From Chrysomallon squamiferum (taxonomy: Eukaryota; Mollusca; Gastropoda; Neomphalida; Peltospiridae), in contig CM022671.1 in the NCBI GenBank assembly GCA_012295275.1, forward strand, positions 2,939,386 to 3,003,385: a stretch of DNA of 64,000 bases. Reading direction: 5' to 3'. A program made the translations under genes and the position numbers. The first letter of the stretch is position 1, and each line of letters opens with the position of its first letter. The notes beneath the pieces are model-generated. The model was not told where the DNA came from. It did not search any database and saw nothing but the letters and a program-made list of their open reading frames with translations. Below, piece after piece: positions 47,274 through 61,000 of this stretch.

Positions 47274-49198
47274 GGGGTAACAGACTATAAAAGCGTCACG
47301 TGAAAAAGTGTTAATGATCTGAGGCAGTTTAAACTACTAAAAGACTAGTTTGTATCCACTAGAGAATAATAACGCAAACAAGAATTGAATATGAGTAATT
47401 GTTTCATGTATCACATAAATTAACCATCAATGGCAAACAAATATAATTTAATCGTAAGATTCTTACGATATAATGCAAATGAAAATAACGCTGATATACG
47501 TTTTGCAAACATATAAATCATTATTTTATTTTATTTTATTTGTTAAATATTTTATAAATGCTGATATCAGGATAACTGTCAGATTTGCCTATTGAAGAAA
47601 CAAAATATGAAAACTGTTCATCGTATTTAACAACTCGTCTCAGTAACGGACATTTCTGTGGTCGTAAATTCCCCGAGAAGAAAAATTCTAACTAAAGAAA
47701 TATACCTTTGTTTATATACTGAATAGAGTTACAATAGATTTCTTGAGAATGCGAAAGTGATCACCACACATGGTCATTTGATAGCTGTCGTAGTAACTTT
47801 TAGATCACGCGAGTTTTCACGACTAATTAAATAAATAAAAAAGGAAGATATTTTGTATCTTATGAGTTGAAACAAGATTATTAAAGTGGTTCCTTTAGTC
47901 GTGTTAAAACTGTCGTCTACTTTTTCATTTTATTTTACTTTTTTTTTTTTTTCATTATTTCAAATGCACTATAATAATTGTTATTAAAAGAAAAAAAAAA
48001 AGTATTTCCTTTGTTTATATATTTATTTATTTAGTAGTGGTAATAGCTGTCGCGGTTGTTGATGTTGTTGTCGTTGTACTGTCTTAATGTTATCTTTTAT
48101 CGAAACAGCCATTCATCATGATGCATTAAATAGAAATTTAATATATTTAGCACCATATACGTTTTTCTAACAATTCATGTATATTGTGCATAAATGATTT
48201 TGTAAAAACCTTCGTTTAACCATTATCTTTAGAAACATGATTAACAAGGAAGACTGAAGTTTCTATTAAGCTTAACATTACATAAATCAACTAAAAAACA
48301 GTGAGTACGATTATATAATTTATTAGTAACTTTAACAAAGTAATAAATATAAAAAAAATAAAAATAAAAATAAAACACTTTTTACATCACGGAAATTAGA
48401 TATAAGTGAAAAATAGATTAATAACAAAGCCTACTATGGAAAGAAAACTTGCCCATGCAAACAAAACCTACAAAGTTAAAAGTCGCTGTATTTCTTTGTC
48501 AACTTAGCACAGGTGATAATACTTCTACGCAGATTAAAGTAGTTTTTATTAACTATTACTCGGTAAAACAAAAAATGTACTAATGTTATTTCAAGTTGAC
48601 TGATAATATAGATCAAACGGCTAAAAAGGCAGAAGGAAAATTGTATATAGTAATAGTATGATATAGACTTTTGGTAAGCACTTTTGGCCAGGAAGAACGC
48701 CCTTCGATCTCTACCCCCATACAAAATTAAAACAACCAAAGTTGGATAACAGATTTAAAGTTTGGTTTTATAATAGTTACATTTGGTATTTATTATCACG
48801 TTTATTTTTTTAAATTCCACATTATTTTGTACTATTTTATACGTAACTTAAGGAAATCCTTCATTGTGTGATAGGACATTTCGTCGATAGAAATTTGTTT
48901 TGTAAAGTATGCGTTCTTGAATACATTTACAAGCCAAAATGTTACCGCCAATAATATTTTCTTACTTACAGAATCATTTTTTTTATTTTTTTTTTTTTTT
49001 TTTTTTTTTGATTTTTGATTTATTTATTTAATTTATTTATTTATTTTTCTTTTTTTCTGATTTTTCATGTTTAGCTGTATATAGTTAAAAAACGACATGA
49101 TGAATTTTGTTACTGGTTTTAAATCACATAATGCAAATTTGTGCAATCCAGCATTTATATTAATTGACTTTACAAAATGAAGATAAAACTACAAGAGT

Positions 49199-49280
<82 letters not shown>
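49199..49280. repeat. (AG)n microsatellite, array copy 3
   Basis: About 41 AG units. Confidence 0.95.
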
Positions 49281-49285
<5 letters not shown>

Positions 49286-49506
49286 TTCTTATGAATTTTA
49301 AATTTGTCACTGGTACATGACAAAAATACGTATACACTTAGATAAGTATAAAACTAGATGATGCAGATAATTTACGAACACATAATGATAATAATAGCAC
49401 AATATCACAAAACGAACGAGTGCCTTACTACACATGCAATAAAGTGATCAACCTTAAACAAATAATAATAATAAAATAATAAATTAAATAATAATAATAA
49501 TAATAA

Positions 49507-49537
<31 letters not shown>

Positions 49538-49697
49538 ACGACGAACAATAACAATAAGTAAATAAATAAATAGAAACCATCTACTAATCAAAGGAAAAAA
49601 GTAATGGAATTTTTTAGCATGTGATTATGATCACATGCTGTAACTTTCCACTGCTGTTTGAATATATCGATACAATCATTTTCGAGGAAAAGAAATA

Positions 49698-49853
49698 CTA
49701 TCCGGTTAAGAACAGAATATAAATTTGTCGTTGTCTCGGGTTTGCTCAGTTAGAACAAAACACCCGACCTAAATGTGTGAATTCGCTATTCGGTTTTGTG
49801 ATGTCAAACCGGGCTTAGAAACGATCAAGTAAGCAATGAAACATTAGGTAAGT
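49698..49853 (+). promoter_or_regulatory. TATA-box / micro-exon module, copy 3
   Basis: Near-identical to the 39531 copy, including the premature TAA and donor TAG|GTAAGT at 49848. Confidence 0.4.
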
Positions 49854-51234
49854 AGATCTGTGCGAGTTTGAAGGTTATTTTTATTGCTTTGTTGTTGCTG
49901 CTGTTTTTATATTTCAATGTTATTTCAGATGTTTCTGTTGGTGCTGATAACGAAAATATTACTGATATTATTATCATTTTGACTGTTATTATTATAGTTA
50001 TTGTTGTTGTTGTTGTTATTATTATTATTATTATTATTATTAATATTATTATTAATTTCTTAGTGTTCAAAACGGGTATTAAGTAGATTTCGGCGCGATC
50101 CTTACTGGGCGGTCGCCAGAGTGGACAGCATCAAAAAGTGCGGCCTTCAAAAATTCCCTCGTGTAGGTGATTTAAAAAATCTTTTTAAAGAAACTTAGTT
50201 TGATAACGTATTATACATATCTCGCCACAAACTCGCTTTTGATTTCTGAATACTGATCACGGAGAAGTTTATCAAATTTTTGATGAAAAAATATTTTTTG
50301 TAAACGTCAGCAGTCAGCGATCATTGGAAAAATCTTAGATGAGTCAAGCAATCAAAATACGTTCCCCGTATAGATATGCTACTTTTGTGCTTAATTTCAA
50401 CAAATGTTATGTTCGCTAGCGAAGATTCTGTGGTTGCGAAAAACTGTATACGTAATGCGGACGCAATTAACAGTGCATTGTTTTAAAGATGGACAAACAG
50501 TTCATCACTGATTGCTCTTGTGTTTCGAAGGAAAATCCATCGAATAAAGTTATTTTAGCGGTAGGCATCAGTCACGGTGCTCACACTTTTAAACATCTTG
50601 GATGTTTTATTAAGACTCAGCCTGGAGTACCAAAGTGCTTTAATGACCACCTAACAACGAATATAAATTGACAGCAATCTATATAAATAAATAAGTCTAT
50701 CTATCCACTAGAGAAATAAACACAAGTTAAGGTTCACGTTAATTATTTAATTATGATAAACAGGTGACGTGATAATATTATTTTATACAATCACAAAACA
50801 TATGTTTAAGTAATTTTGATTAATGAAACGAGTAAGTCAAACAGGGAACCAAGACAAAATAAGAATCTGCACGGAGGAGAGATTAAAACCTTAGAATTTT
50901 AGGTATAATAAATGTTATTGACACAGATTAATTGCTCATTACACTCTTATCAAAATAAGAATAGACAGTTGCTTACCATACTCGTCCGTAAAGACAATAG
51001 CATTCAAAAACATTGGTTTCCCCGCCTTTCTGAGATTTCGTGTTGACCTGTTCCTTTGCTCCGTAATTATTTGAACCTTGAATCTTGAAAAAAATTAACG
51101 TGCTAATCAGAGCAAGCTGTTGTGAAGCACGTCTACGACAGGTACGCTTTCTGACAGGTAACCTGAATTATCAAATACCGGCCCTTTTTATAAGAATGCC
51201 ATGGAGTTTAAAAATTGGCTAAAACAATAAAAAA

Positions 51235-51390
51235 ACGTGTATGTGGTGAAGTAACAATTTGTTACGCAATTTCAATTCCGTGGCATAAAAATCAAAAGCG
51301 TAGATGTGATTGAAGTAACAGTTCGTTACGCAATAAAAAGTGGGTTTGTGATCGAAGTAACAAATTGTTACGGAATCTCAATTCCGTGTC
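51235..51390. repeat. Palindromic GTAAC triplicate, copy 3
   Basis: Third cluster of GAAGTAACA..TGTTACG repeats with the GTAACAAATTGTTAC palindrome. Confidence 0.7.
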
Positions 51391-51564
51391 AGTGTTAAAA
51401 CAATTCAAGGATCTAATGTCAAGTGGCATATTTCTAATCATCATTTTGACCAGTATTTGATAGTTGTATTTTTCGTACAGCAATAAGCATCAGTAGCACG
51501 CGTGAATCGAAAGCGCGCTAGAAATTTTACACAGCCAATCATATGTACAGAAAATATAAACAGA

Positions 51565-52855
51565 AGTTTTAGCGTGTGTTGTGTCAGTTTATCGCCTCTG
51601 TCAGATCACTTTACGGTCATCGCTTTCCTGTAACGTGTGTCCGATTGGCTAATACTCCGTCACGTAGGCCTATATTTTATCCTTATAGGGGAATGATTTG
51701 CAAGTGATTTATATATCCACTCAGCCTATGACTATATTATCACGGTGTAACCCGGTTAAGAAAGGTGATTATAATACACAAGGAAAAAAATGTGAAGTAA
51801 ATGTTTCTAATGGGAGCTCACTAATTGTCTGACAATTGAAGTGTCCCAAGAACAACAGGTGTACAACACAATCCCTTTAAAGATCACTGCAAAATCTGGC
51901 ACACGGTAGAATTATCCCCATAATATCCCCCCATGTTAATGATGTATTTCAGATACTGAAAAGTTGATATTACAAAAAAGGCCACATTTGAGAAAAGGGG
52001 GGAATACAAAAAGGAATTCAGCATGGAAGGAAGTTTTTATTTTTATTTTATGTTATACTGTGTTGTAACAAAGAAAATAATTAAAAGAGTTTCTAATATA
52101 ATACTGAACACCCCAGAATCTATATAATCTTAGAGTATTGTGTGTCTTAGCTTTTAAATCTGTTAATTTAATAAATAAACACTGTACTTCTTTTTATATT
52201 TGTCCTGTCAATTATATAATATGGGTGTTGTTTATTGTGACCGCGGGAAGAAAATATACAAGTATAATTACACAGACTGAACAAAATAATTTTAACTGTT
52301 ACAAACCTGATAATGGATTGCTATTAAAGGCCTCTTTTTATTTTTATTTTTATCTTTAATTCTGATCATTTTATTTTCTTTCATTCATTCCTTATCATTT
52401 ACTTATTATAGATATATTTTTGTCACCTTTCTAAATGTTAGAACAATTTATTTATTCATCATCATCATCGTCATCATTAATTTTTATTATCCAAAGTAGT
52501 GCATAAATTATTGATGTAAATCTGTGGAATAAGGCAGATATATTCGACTTTTTTCATGATACACCTCTACAAGTTTTCGATCAATTTAAGCTAAAGCATC
52601 TTCACGTTAATTTTCGATTTGAATTTTCAAGAGCTATTTACGTAGCTTTGATGAAAATGGTTAAATCATGTTCTTCTGCCATTTTTTATTTGAGCGTATG
52701 TTTGAGTGTTTTGTAATTTTTCTTTTGATAGTAACAAATCATATAACTAAAGCTGGTGTTTGACACACTAATACAGACAGTTTCCAGTTTTACAAGTGCC
52801 CTGTATAAGATTCACAGTATGTCATTATTGTGCAAACATATAAATCAGTATGTTA
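51565..52855. repeat. Spacer segment, copy 3
   Basis: Homologue of 41391-42689 with few differences; no gene seen. Confidence 0.7.
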
Positions 52856-52914
52856 TTTTAGTTTATTTTATTTCATTTCATTTTATTTCATTTCATTTCA
52901 TTTCATTTCATTTG

Positions 52915-54962
52915 TTAAATATAAAAATAATATTGATATCAGGATAACTGTAAGATTTTTGAACTGAAGAAACAAGATAAGAAAACTATTCATTGTATTT
53001 CACAACTCGTCTCAATACCGGTTATTTCTGTGCAGTGGTCGTAATTCCCCGAGAAGAAAGATTTCTAACTAAAGAAATACACCTTTATTTACATATTGAA
53101 TAGATTAATATATATTTCTTGAGAATGCGAACGTGGTCACATATGGTAATTTGATATCTGACGTAGCAACAATTAGATAATGCGAACATATTTTATATTT
53201 TACGAGTTCAAACCAGATTATTAAACTGGTTCCCTTAGTCTTCTTAAAACTGTCGTGTACTTTATTTTATTTTATTTATTTATTATTTTTATTTATTTAT
53301 TTATTTTTTTATATCAAAACACTATAACGATTATTATTAAAAGAAAAGAAAAAAATTATTTTTGTTTATTTATTTATTTATTTATTAGTACAATTTGCTG
53401 TCGCGGTCGTTGGTGTTGTTGTTGTTATACTTTTTTGATGTGATCTTTTATTCATCATGATGCATTAAATATTAACTTAATATATTAAGCACCAGACGAC
53501 TAGACAGAGTTCTCATTTAAGTTTTCAAATAATTCATGTCAGTAATATTGCATAAATTATTTTAAGTTTAAATTTTCGTTGAACTATTATCTTTAGAAAC
53601 ATGATTAACAAGAAAGAGTGAAGAATCTATGAAGTTTAACATTACATAAAAACAGTTCTTCGTCATCATAAATAAAGAAAAATGTCTTAAATTGCCATCT
53701 CTAAAGCATCTTTCAGTTTTTTACTTACTTTCTACTAATTAGTTATTTTATAATTTATGTTAAAGTACGACGTTTATTTTCAGTAATCCAAACGATAATC
53801 TCTATAATTACATAAAGCAATGGCCTGATAAATAACAATACACGAGCAAAAATAGATATTTTTTATATAAAAAGTACGAATGACTAATTCTATTCATTGT
53901 ATGTAATTTTAAATATTTCATTTTACATAAATAATTAATCTTAAAAATTCAATATTCGGAATAAACGATTGTTATATATAATGAAAAATCCTTTTTTCAA
54001 TTCCATTGATGAAAAACAAGTTCCGAAAATTACTTATATATATATACATACAGTGGTACCTCGTCGTACGAATGCCTCGACTTACGAGCAACACAACATC
54101 CGGCAGGCATCCCAGGTCTGTTGTGTTGTACTCGCGTTTTGTGCAGTATTTTGCCAAATTTCTTTTTTTCTGACCGTGGATCCTAAGAAAGTGAGTGCAA
54201 AGGACAGTGCTGAGAAGAAGAAGCGGATGATGTCAATTGAATTAAAGCTTGAATTCATAGAAAATTCGACTTGGCTAGGCAGTACGAGCATAGTACTTAT
54301 ACGATATGTATCATACTGAACCTGAAGGGTCGATAAAAGCTGTAAATCCAACTAAAGGCGTTAAAATAATTTGTCTGATCTCCAAGATAAATACACTTTA
54401 CAAAAGCATATTATTTCTTTACATTCTGTTTTATTTTGTTTTTTTATACAATATTTGTCATTTATAAATATATTTTTCTTATTTAAAAACACTTTACAAA
54501 AAATATAAAAAATGGTGGGTTTTTTTTTGGGGGGGGGGCTGGTAACAAACACTCAAATTTCCAGACTGCACCCAGTATAGTAAATACGTAACGCAGCACT
54601 GGGCAAAGTGTATATAGTGATCCTTTCAACAGATTTTGGTGTCGATGAAATCAAACCAAACTCATTAACAGTAAATAATATTAAGCCATCCATGAATATG
54701 AAAAGAAAAAACAACAACAACAACAACAACAGTAACTAATTAACTAACTAAATAAAGAAAGAAAGAAAAAAGAACAACAACAACAGCAAAAATAATGTTT
54801 TATCACTACCAACAGCATCTTTTATTGGTTACACAAATTTAAACTGCAATCAATCATACATAATTATTAGTAGACAAAAATGTTTAAAAGGCATTGCCTA
54901 TCAGCTATTACCTTGGTAAAACAAAATATTTATTAATATTATTTCAAGTCGACTGATAATAT
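52915..54962 (+). repeat. Older diverged module, second copy (truncated)
   Basis: Matches 42830-44885 closely, then homology stops at about CGACTGATAATATATTGATC (54945-54962). The AG tract and TATA module are therefore missing here. Confidence 0.8.
54050..54320 (+). mobile_element. Truncated Tigger/pogo-like DNA transposon, copy 2
   Basis: Same insertion as at 43978 (CAGTGGTACC terminal repeat, flanking TA). It keeps the transposase start region VDPKKVSAKDSAEKKKRMMS, typical of Tigger, but has lost ~55 bases after the terminal repeat that copy 1 retains. No distal end; not mobile. Confidence 0.8.
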
Positions 54963-55800
54963 ATTGATCCTGACTTTAATCCTGTAATAAATACTTTTAA
55001 TTTTTACAGTTCCATATACAAAATATTCAATTTACCTAACCATTTTATACTTAAAAAATGATATAGGCATTTATGAGGTCAAACTCTGATCTATGACTGA
55101 TTTATCCAAACCTGTGATAAAAAAAAAAAAAAAAAAAATGTTTTTCTGTCTTACAGAATATACACATAGAACATCTCTGATTTTTCGAGAATACGTGTTA
55201 CATGCCAATTGTTTACTTCTCTCGTATATGATTATATATATATAAAACATTAACTATTTAATAACCTTCAGTTAAAATGTATTGAAGTATCGCAAACAAG
55301 TATCCACCTTTATTTTTAATTATTATTTTCTGTTAAATAAATCATTATTCACAAACCTTTATATAAATATGTAATTCCAGCTCAAAGGTCCGATAATAAC
55401 TTATACATTGACTCAGAAAATATTAATCATTTGGTTCTGAAGTTGATGCCAAATTCTTATTTCTTAGATTATATCCGAACTCATTGCATGGTCTCCTTTT
55501 CAAGCTGACAAGAGAAGTGTTAGAAAAGGTTAATCCCTTCATCGCTTGAACACTGGTATTTCTACGGTTCCATACCATTAGTCAGACCACAACCAGACCC
55601 CCACAAGCACTCCATTAGTCAGAACCCCATTTGTCAGATACCCATATAATCTCTAGCCCACTACCTATGTGAATAATGAGCCTGGCCCAACTAAAACAAT
55701 ATAACTATAAGTCCACATAACATATATAATTTAATAATTTACATTGTCCAGAGAACAGCACTATAAATTCGCATAAATTCGTGATGGCAGTGAACATAGT
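54963..55800. other. Unassigned AT-rich segment
   Basis: No gene recognised. A CATTAGTCAGA phrase repeats near 55577 and 55612, and a poly-A run lies near 55121-55138. Confidence 0.4.
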
Positions 55801-55804
55801 CCTA

Positions 55805-56205
55805 GGCTGAGGCGGTTGTCGATCTCCCTGTAGACTCGCTTGCGGGATGGAGAAGCGACACCGAAGTTCAGCTAAGCGAGCTTTAACTTGTCTGCCTTCT
55901 CGATCTACTTGAGAATGTTCATCAGGCGGTATACGTTCGGATGGCGATGATACAGTGACCCACTCAACCGGTTGTGGAACCCTTCCAGGTTGTTGATGGT
56001 CCTTAGGCGGGAACCTAGCGTCGTCATCGACGTAGGATGAGGAACGGCTGGTGCAGCTTTCATGACCTCGACGCAGATATTCTGCACATCCGCCAGGGGA
56101 AGGAGAGGCAATTCTGCGGTATGTCGGACCCGTTGCTGCACGGTTGGAGCTTCCTTGTAGGCAAGTGCCAGGCTAAGATCTACAGTTTACTTCCACACGG
56201 CTTAA
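55805..56205 (-). pseudogene. MULE transposase C-terminal fragment
   Basis: The - strand frame gives LALAYKEAPTVQQRVRHTAE, then LGSRLRTINNLEGFHNRLSG and HPNVYRLMNIL, the late region of FLYWCH-type MULE transposases (NN.EG.HN.L...HPN.YR). The reading continues KxIEKADKLKLAxLNFG through two in-frame TAG codons (55905-55907, 55872-55874), each one C-to-T change from CAG. The region is GC-richer than its surroundings, suggesting a younger insertion than the array. Confidence 0.75.
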
Positions 56206-56284
56206 GTGAAATGAAAAAAGCATCCTTTCACCTCGGCTTCGTAGTGTACTGACGAACCTGATACCAGTGGAGTCTGCAGGAGGG

Positions 56285-56450
56285 TGGGTGTGGTCAGTGA
56301 AGTGTCTAATATAATCCCCTACCGTCCTACATCTTCTGGTACTTGTCTTATCGGTACGTCTCCAATAGATACAATTCGGGCAAACCTTATTTTTATTGAA
56401 GAGATATCTCCGAACCAGTACTTGGCGTATTCCTCTCTGGTATATATATA
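56285..56450 (-). pseudogene. FLYWCH-type zinc finger fragment
   Basis: The - strand frame reads NKVCPNCIYWRRTDKTSTRR then CRTVGDYIRHFTDHTHPPAD: the FLYWCH pattern YWRC...C.....H.H with the first zinc Cys replaced by Arg. With the fragment at 55805-56205, in the same orientation, it is the N-terminal DNA-binding part of one decayed MULE element; the middle is deleted. Confidence 0.72.
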
Positions 56451-56466
56451 TATATATATATATATA
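56445..56466. repeat. (TA)n microsatellite
   Basis: About 11 TA units at the 5' edge of the FLYWCH fragment. Confidence 0.85.
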
Positions 56467-56619
56467 ATCACTGATTCCCAAAACAAAAAGCTCATCGGTA
56501 GTCAGTCTACTGAATTTATTTAGTACAAGAGGGTGGCCTTTCTCAAACAGATGTATTGTCAGTGAAACAATGTTTTTATTTAATACGTTAGGCTATTCCA
56601 TCAGTTAAACAATCAGTAT

Positions 56620-56770
56620 GCTTAGTCGTTAAAATGGATATAACGTTTAATAAGCGAGGTATTTTGTCATCTAACTTACGTCTGTGTTTGTCATTTATAA
56701 AACCTTTTAGAATTATAAAGTAAAATCTGTGACAGGTATAATTTGTAAGAAACGAGAAAAAAGACTGGCG
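56620..56770. repeat. Direct repeat, left copy
   Basis: The block with TTTAATAAGCGAGGTATTTT to GTAAAATCTGTGACAGG recurs at 57120-57260, about 490 bp downstream, with scattered substitutions. Confidence 0.8.
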
Positions 56771-57021
56771 ATCCCTCTGGGTGCTATCTACTGAAACTTC
56801 AATGATCAAATTATCTGGAAGAAATAAAATGTATAAATAATTATAAGCCTTTCTTTTATTTATTTATTGCCGGTAGACATACAATATACAACAATGTGGG
56901 ATAATACCATTTTTTATCTGGGTATCGGGCAGAGGATTAAGTGTGCACCAAATTTTGATCTGTGTTGTTATAAACTGTATGACAAAAAGGCATATGACTG
57001 ATGGGAGGTAATCTCTGCTAC

Positions 57022-57062
57022 CCTTTAGACGGGACGAGCCAAATTTCAGATATTAGTACCAC
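57022..57062 (-). repeat. Inverted scrap of the fossil-ORF 3' end
   Basis: On the - strand it reads GGTACTAATATCTGAAATTT then GGCTCGTCCCGTCTAAAGGG, matching the end of the ORF at 29039 (GGTATTAATGCTTTAAAGTT then GGCTCGTCCCGTCTAAGGG). Confidence 0.7.
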
Positions 57063-57114
57063 TCTATTCTTCTTCTTCTTCTTCTTATTATTATTAATAC
57101 TATTACTATGATTA

Positions 57115-57780
57115 TTATTATTAATTGCTTAGTCGCTAAAATGGTTATTAAGTTTAATAAGCGAGGTATTTTGTCATCTAACTAACGTCTATGTTTGTCA
57201 TTTATAAAACTTTATAGAATTATGAAGTAAAATCTGTGACAGGCGTGTAGTGTAAGAAACACCAGACAAAGGATAGGTGCTGTAAAGATTTGTATAAATG
57301 TATCCTGGTTGTAAACGTCCATCTCTAAGATATATGATTGTGACAAGTCGAACAAGTGCCTTAATATACATACAATAACGTGGCGTTCTTAAAATAATAA
57401 TAATAATAATAATAATAAATAATACATAAATAAATGAAAACCACCTACTAATAATTAAAATCCAAACCGAAGGAAAGAAAAACTGCAAAGTTTTATGGAT
57501 GTGATCAGGCACGTGTTCAATTTTACAAACTCATATGATCACATGCTGTAAATTTCCACTGCTATTTTAATACATCGAGTAAATAAATTTCGAGAAAAAG
57601 AAATACTATCCGGATGAGAACAGTATGTGAATTTGTTGTTGTCTGTGGTTTGCTCAGTTATAACAAAACACCCAACCTATATGTGTGATCTCGCTGTTTG
57701 TTGATTTATTTGTAATGTTAATGTTTTTTTCAGCCAACTATTGCTGATGATAATGAAAATGTTAACAGATTCTCCATCAC
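57115..57780 (+). repeat. Diverged array remnant with right direct-repeat copy
   Basis: 57120-57260 is the right copy of the 56620 repeat. 57300-57720 then follows the 31.5-32.1 kb part of the array unit (ACATGCTGTAAATTTCCACT, CTATCCGG, TTGCTCAGTT, ACACCCAACCTATATGTGTG). The TATA box is degraded to GTATGTGAAT and the donor is lost. Confidence 0.7.
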
Positions 57781-57898
57781 CCTGACCCTTCCAAATAATA
57801 CTTGAAATAAAAAGTCGAAGAATTTTTTAATTCTATTACAGTGAATATTTTACCTATTCTGGCGCTAATCACAACAAAAAGTAATAACATAAAATAAA

Positions 57899-57930
<32 letters not shown>

Positions 57931-58057
57931 ATTTATAAATAATAAATTAAAATATTGAAAATAAATAAATAAATAAACTGACAAAAGAAATTAGTATTAT
58001 GGATTAACAGAAACCATAATAAAGTAAAAGAAATTTAAATTTAATTTTTTTTTATAG
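57781..58057. other. Upstream flank of gene B
   Basis: AT-rich with an (AAAT)n run (57898-57945). It ends in a T-tract plus TTATAG (58051-58057), a good acceptor for the next exon. Confidence 0.5.
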
Positions 58058-61000
58058 GTTATTAATATTACTGAAGAAAAGATCAATTAGTAATCATGAA
58101 TGTGGCTAAATCTGTGGTATCTGCTGGATACAATTCCTTGTTCAGTCAGAAGAGTGATCCTGTTGTAACAAAATCAACTGACTCGAGACAACCAGGAAAG
58201 CCAGTGGTTCAAGATGTTGGCTGTGATTTTATATCTATCAGCTGGGATAAACCACAACACAATGATGTCAGTTATTATGAAATCAAAATGAAACGTGTTT
58301 CTGAGACAGCATGGTCGAAAGTTCCACTCACTACAGATGACAACTCTACTTGTAAAACAATAACTGACCTTACCAAGGACACTGCATATGAGTTCAAAGT
58401 TCGAGCACACTATGAGGAAGAGGAAGGTCCCTTTAGTGAGAAGAGTGATCCTGTTGTAACAAAACCAATGGCTATGAAATCAGCTGATCCAAGACAAACA
58501 GGAAAACCAGTGGTTCAAGATGTTGGCTGTGATTTTATATCTATCAGCTGGGAAAAACCACAAGACAATGATGTCAGTTATTATGAAATCAAAATGAAAC
58601 GTGTTTCTGAGACAGCATGGTCGAAAGTTCCACTCACTACAGATGACAACTCTACTTGTAAAACAATAACTGACCTTACCAAGGACACTGCATATGAGTT
58701 CAAAGTTCGAGCACTCTATGAGGAAGAGGAAGGTCCCTTTAGTGAGAAGAGTGATACTGTTGTAACAAAACCAATGGCTATGAAATCAGCTGACTCAAGA
58801 CAAACAGGAAAACCAGTGGTTCAAGATGTTGGCTGTGATTTTATATCTATTAGCTGGGAAAAACCACAAGACAATGATGTCAGTTATTATGAAATCAAAA
58901 TGAAACGTGTTTCTGAGACAGCATGGTCGAAAATTCCACTCACTACAGATGACAACTCTACTTGTAAAACAATAACTGACCTTACCAAGGACACTGCATA
59001 TGAGTTCAAAGTTCGAGCACTCTATGAGGAAGAAGGTCCCTTTAGTGAGAAGAGTGATCCTGTTGTAACAAAACCAATGGCTATGAAATCAGCTGACCCA
59101 AGACAAACAGGAAAACCAGTGGTTCAAGATGTTGGCTGTGATTTTATATCTATCAGCTGGGAAAAACCACAAGACAATGATGTCAGTTATTATGAAATCA
59201 AAATGAAACGTGTTTCTGAGACAGCATGGTCGAAAATTCCACTCACTACAGATGACAACACTACTTGTAAGACAATAACTGACCTTACCAAGGATACTGC
59301 ATATGAGTTCAAAGTTCGAGCACTCTATGAGGAAGAGGAAGGTCCCTTTAGTGAGAAGAGTGATCCTGTTGTAACAAAACCAATGGCTATGAAATCAGCT
59401 GACCCAAGACAAACAGGAAAACCAGTGGTTCAAGATGTTGGCTGTGATTTTATATCTATCAGCTGGGAAAAACCACAAGACAATGATGTCAGTTATTATG
59501 AAATCAAAATGAAACGTGTTTCTGAGACAGCATGGTCGAAAATTCCACTCACTACAGATGACAACTCTACTTGTAAAACAATAACTGACCTTACCAAGGA
59601 CACTGCATATGAGTTCAAAGTTCGAGCACTCTATGAGGAAGAGGAAGGTCCCTTTAGTGAGAAGAGTGATACTGTTGTAACAAAACCAATGGCTATGAAA
59701 TCAGCTGACCCAAGACAAACAGGAAAACCAGTGGTTCAAGATATTGGCTGTGATTTTGTATCTATCAGCTGGGAAAAACCACAAGACAATGATGTCAGTT
59801 ATTATGAAATCAAAATGAAACGTGTTTCTGAGACAGCATGGTCGAAAATTCCACTCACTACAGATGACAACTCTACTTGTAAAACAATAACTGACCTTAC
59901 CAAGGACACTGCATATGAGTTCAAAGTTCGAGCACTCTATGAGGAAGAGGAAGGTCCCTTTAGTGAGAAGAGTGATCCTGTTGTAACAAAACCAATGGCT
60001 ATGAAATCAGCTGACCCAAGACAAACAGGAAAACCAGTGGTTCAAGATATTGGCTGTGATTTTATATCTATCAGCTGGGAAAAACCACAAGACAATGATG
60101 TCAGTTATTATGAAATCAAAATGAAACGTGTTTCTGAGACAGCATGGTCGAAAAATTCCACTCACTACAGATGACAACTCTACTTGTAAAACAATAACTG
60201 ACCTTACCAAGGACACTGCATATGAGTTCAAAGTTCGAGCACTCTATGAGGAAGAAGGTCCCTTTAGTGAGAAGAGTGATCCTGTTGTAACAAAACCAAT
60301 GGCTATGAAATCAGCTGATCCAAGACAAACAGGAAAACCAGTGGTTCAAGATGTTGGCTGTGATTTTATATCTATCAGCTGGGAAAACCACAAGACAATG
60401 ATGTCAGTTATTATGAAATCAAAATGAAACGTGTTTCTGAGACAGCATGGTCGAAAATTCCACTCACTACAGATGACAACTCTACTTGTAAAACAATAAC
60501 TGACCTTACCAAGGACACTGCATATGAGTTCAAAGTTCGAGCACTCTATGAGGAAGAAGGTCCCTTTAGTGAGAAGAGTGATCCTGTTGTAACAAAACCA
60601 ATGGCTATGAAATCAGCTGATCCAAGACAAACAGGAAAACCAGTGGTTCAAGATGTTGGCTGTGATTTTATATCTATCAGCTGGGAAAAACCACAAGACA
60701 ATGATGTCAGTTATTATGAAATCAAAATGAAACGTGTTTCTGAGACAGCATGGTCGAAAATTCCACTCACTACAGATGACAACTCTATTTGTAAAACAAT
60801 AACTGACCTTACCAAGGACACTGCATATGAGTTCAAAGTTCGAGCACTCTATGAGGAAGAGGAAGGTCCCTTTAGTGAGAAGAGTGATCCTGTTGTAACA
60901 AAACCAATGGCTATGAAATCAGCTGACCCAAGACAAACAGGAAAACCAGTGGTTCAAGATATTGGCTGTGATTTTATATCTATCAGCTGGGAAAAACCAC

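Larger units (their letters stand above)
46105..51564 (+). repeat. Segmental-duplication array, copy 3
   Basis: Begins inside the unit (homologous to ~28.72 kb) and follows copy 2 to the end of the GTAAC repeats. It has two segments absent from copies 1 and 2 (about 46270-46480 and 46572-46888), lacks ~25 bases at the ORF start, and has one copy of the CCCCGAGAAGAAA repeat where the others have two. Copies 1 and 2 are therefore closer relatives in the 5' half. Confidence 0.82.

Noticed and set aside
60151-60387. Programmed ribosomal frameshifting in gene B
   Set aside because: The shifts are single-A length changes in otherwise identical units, with no conserved slippery site or pseudoknot; sequencing error is simpler.
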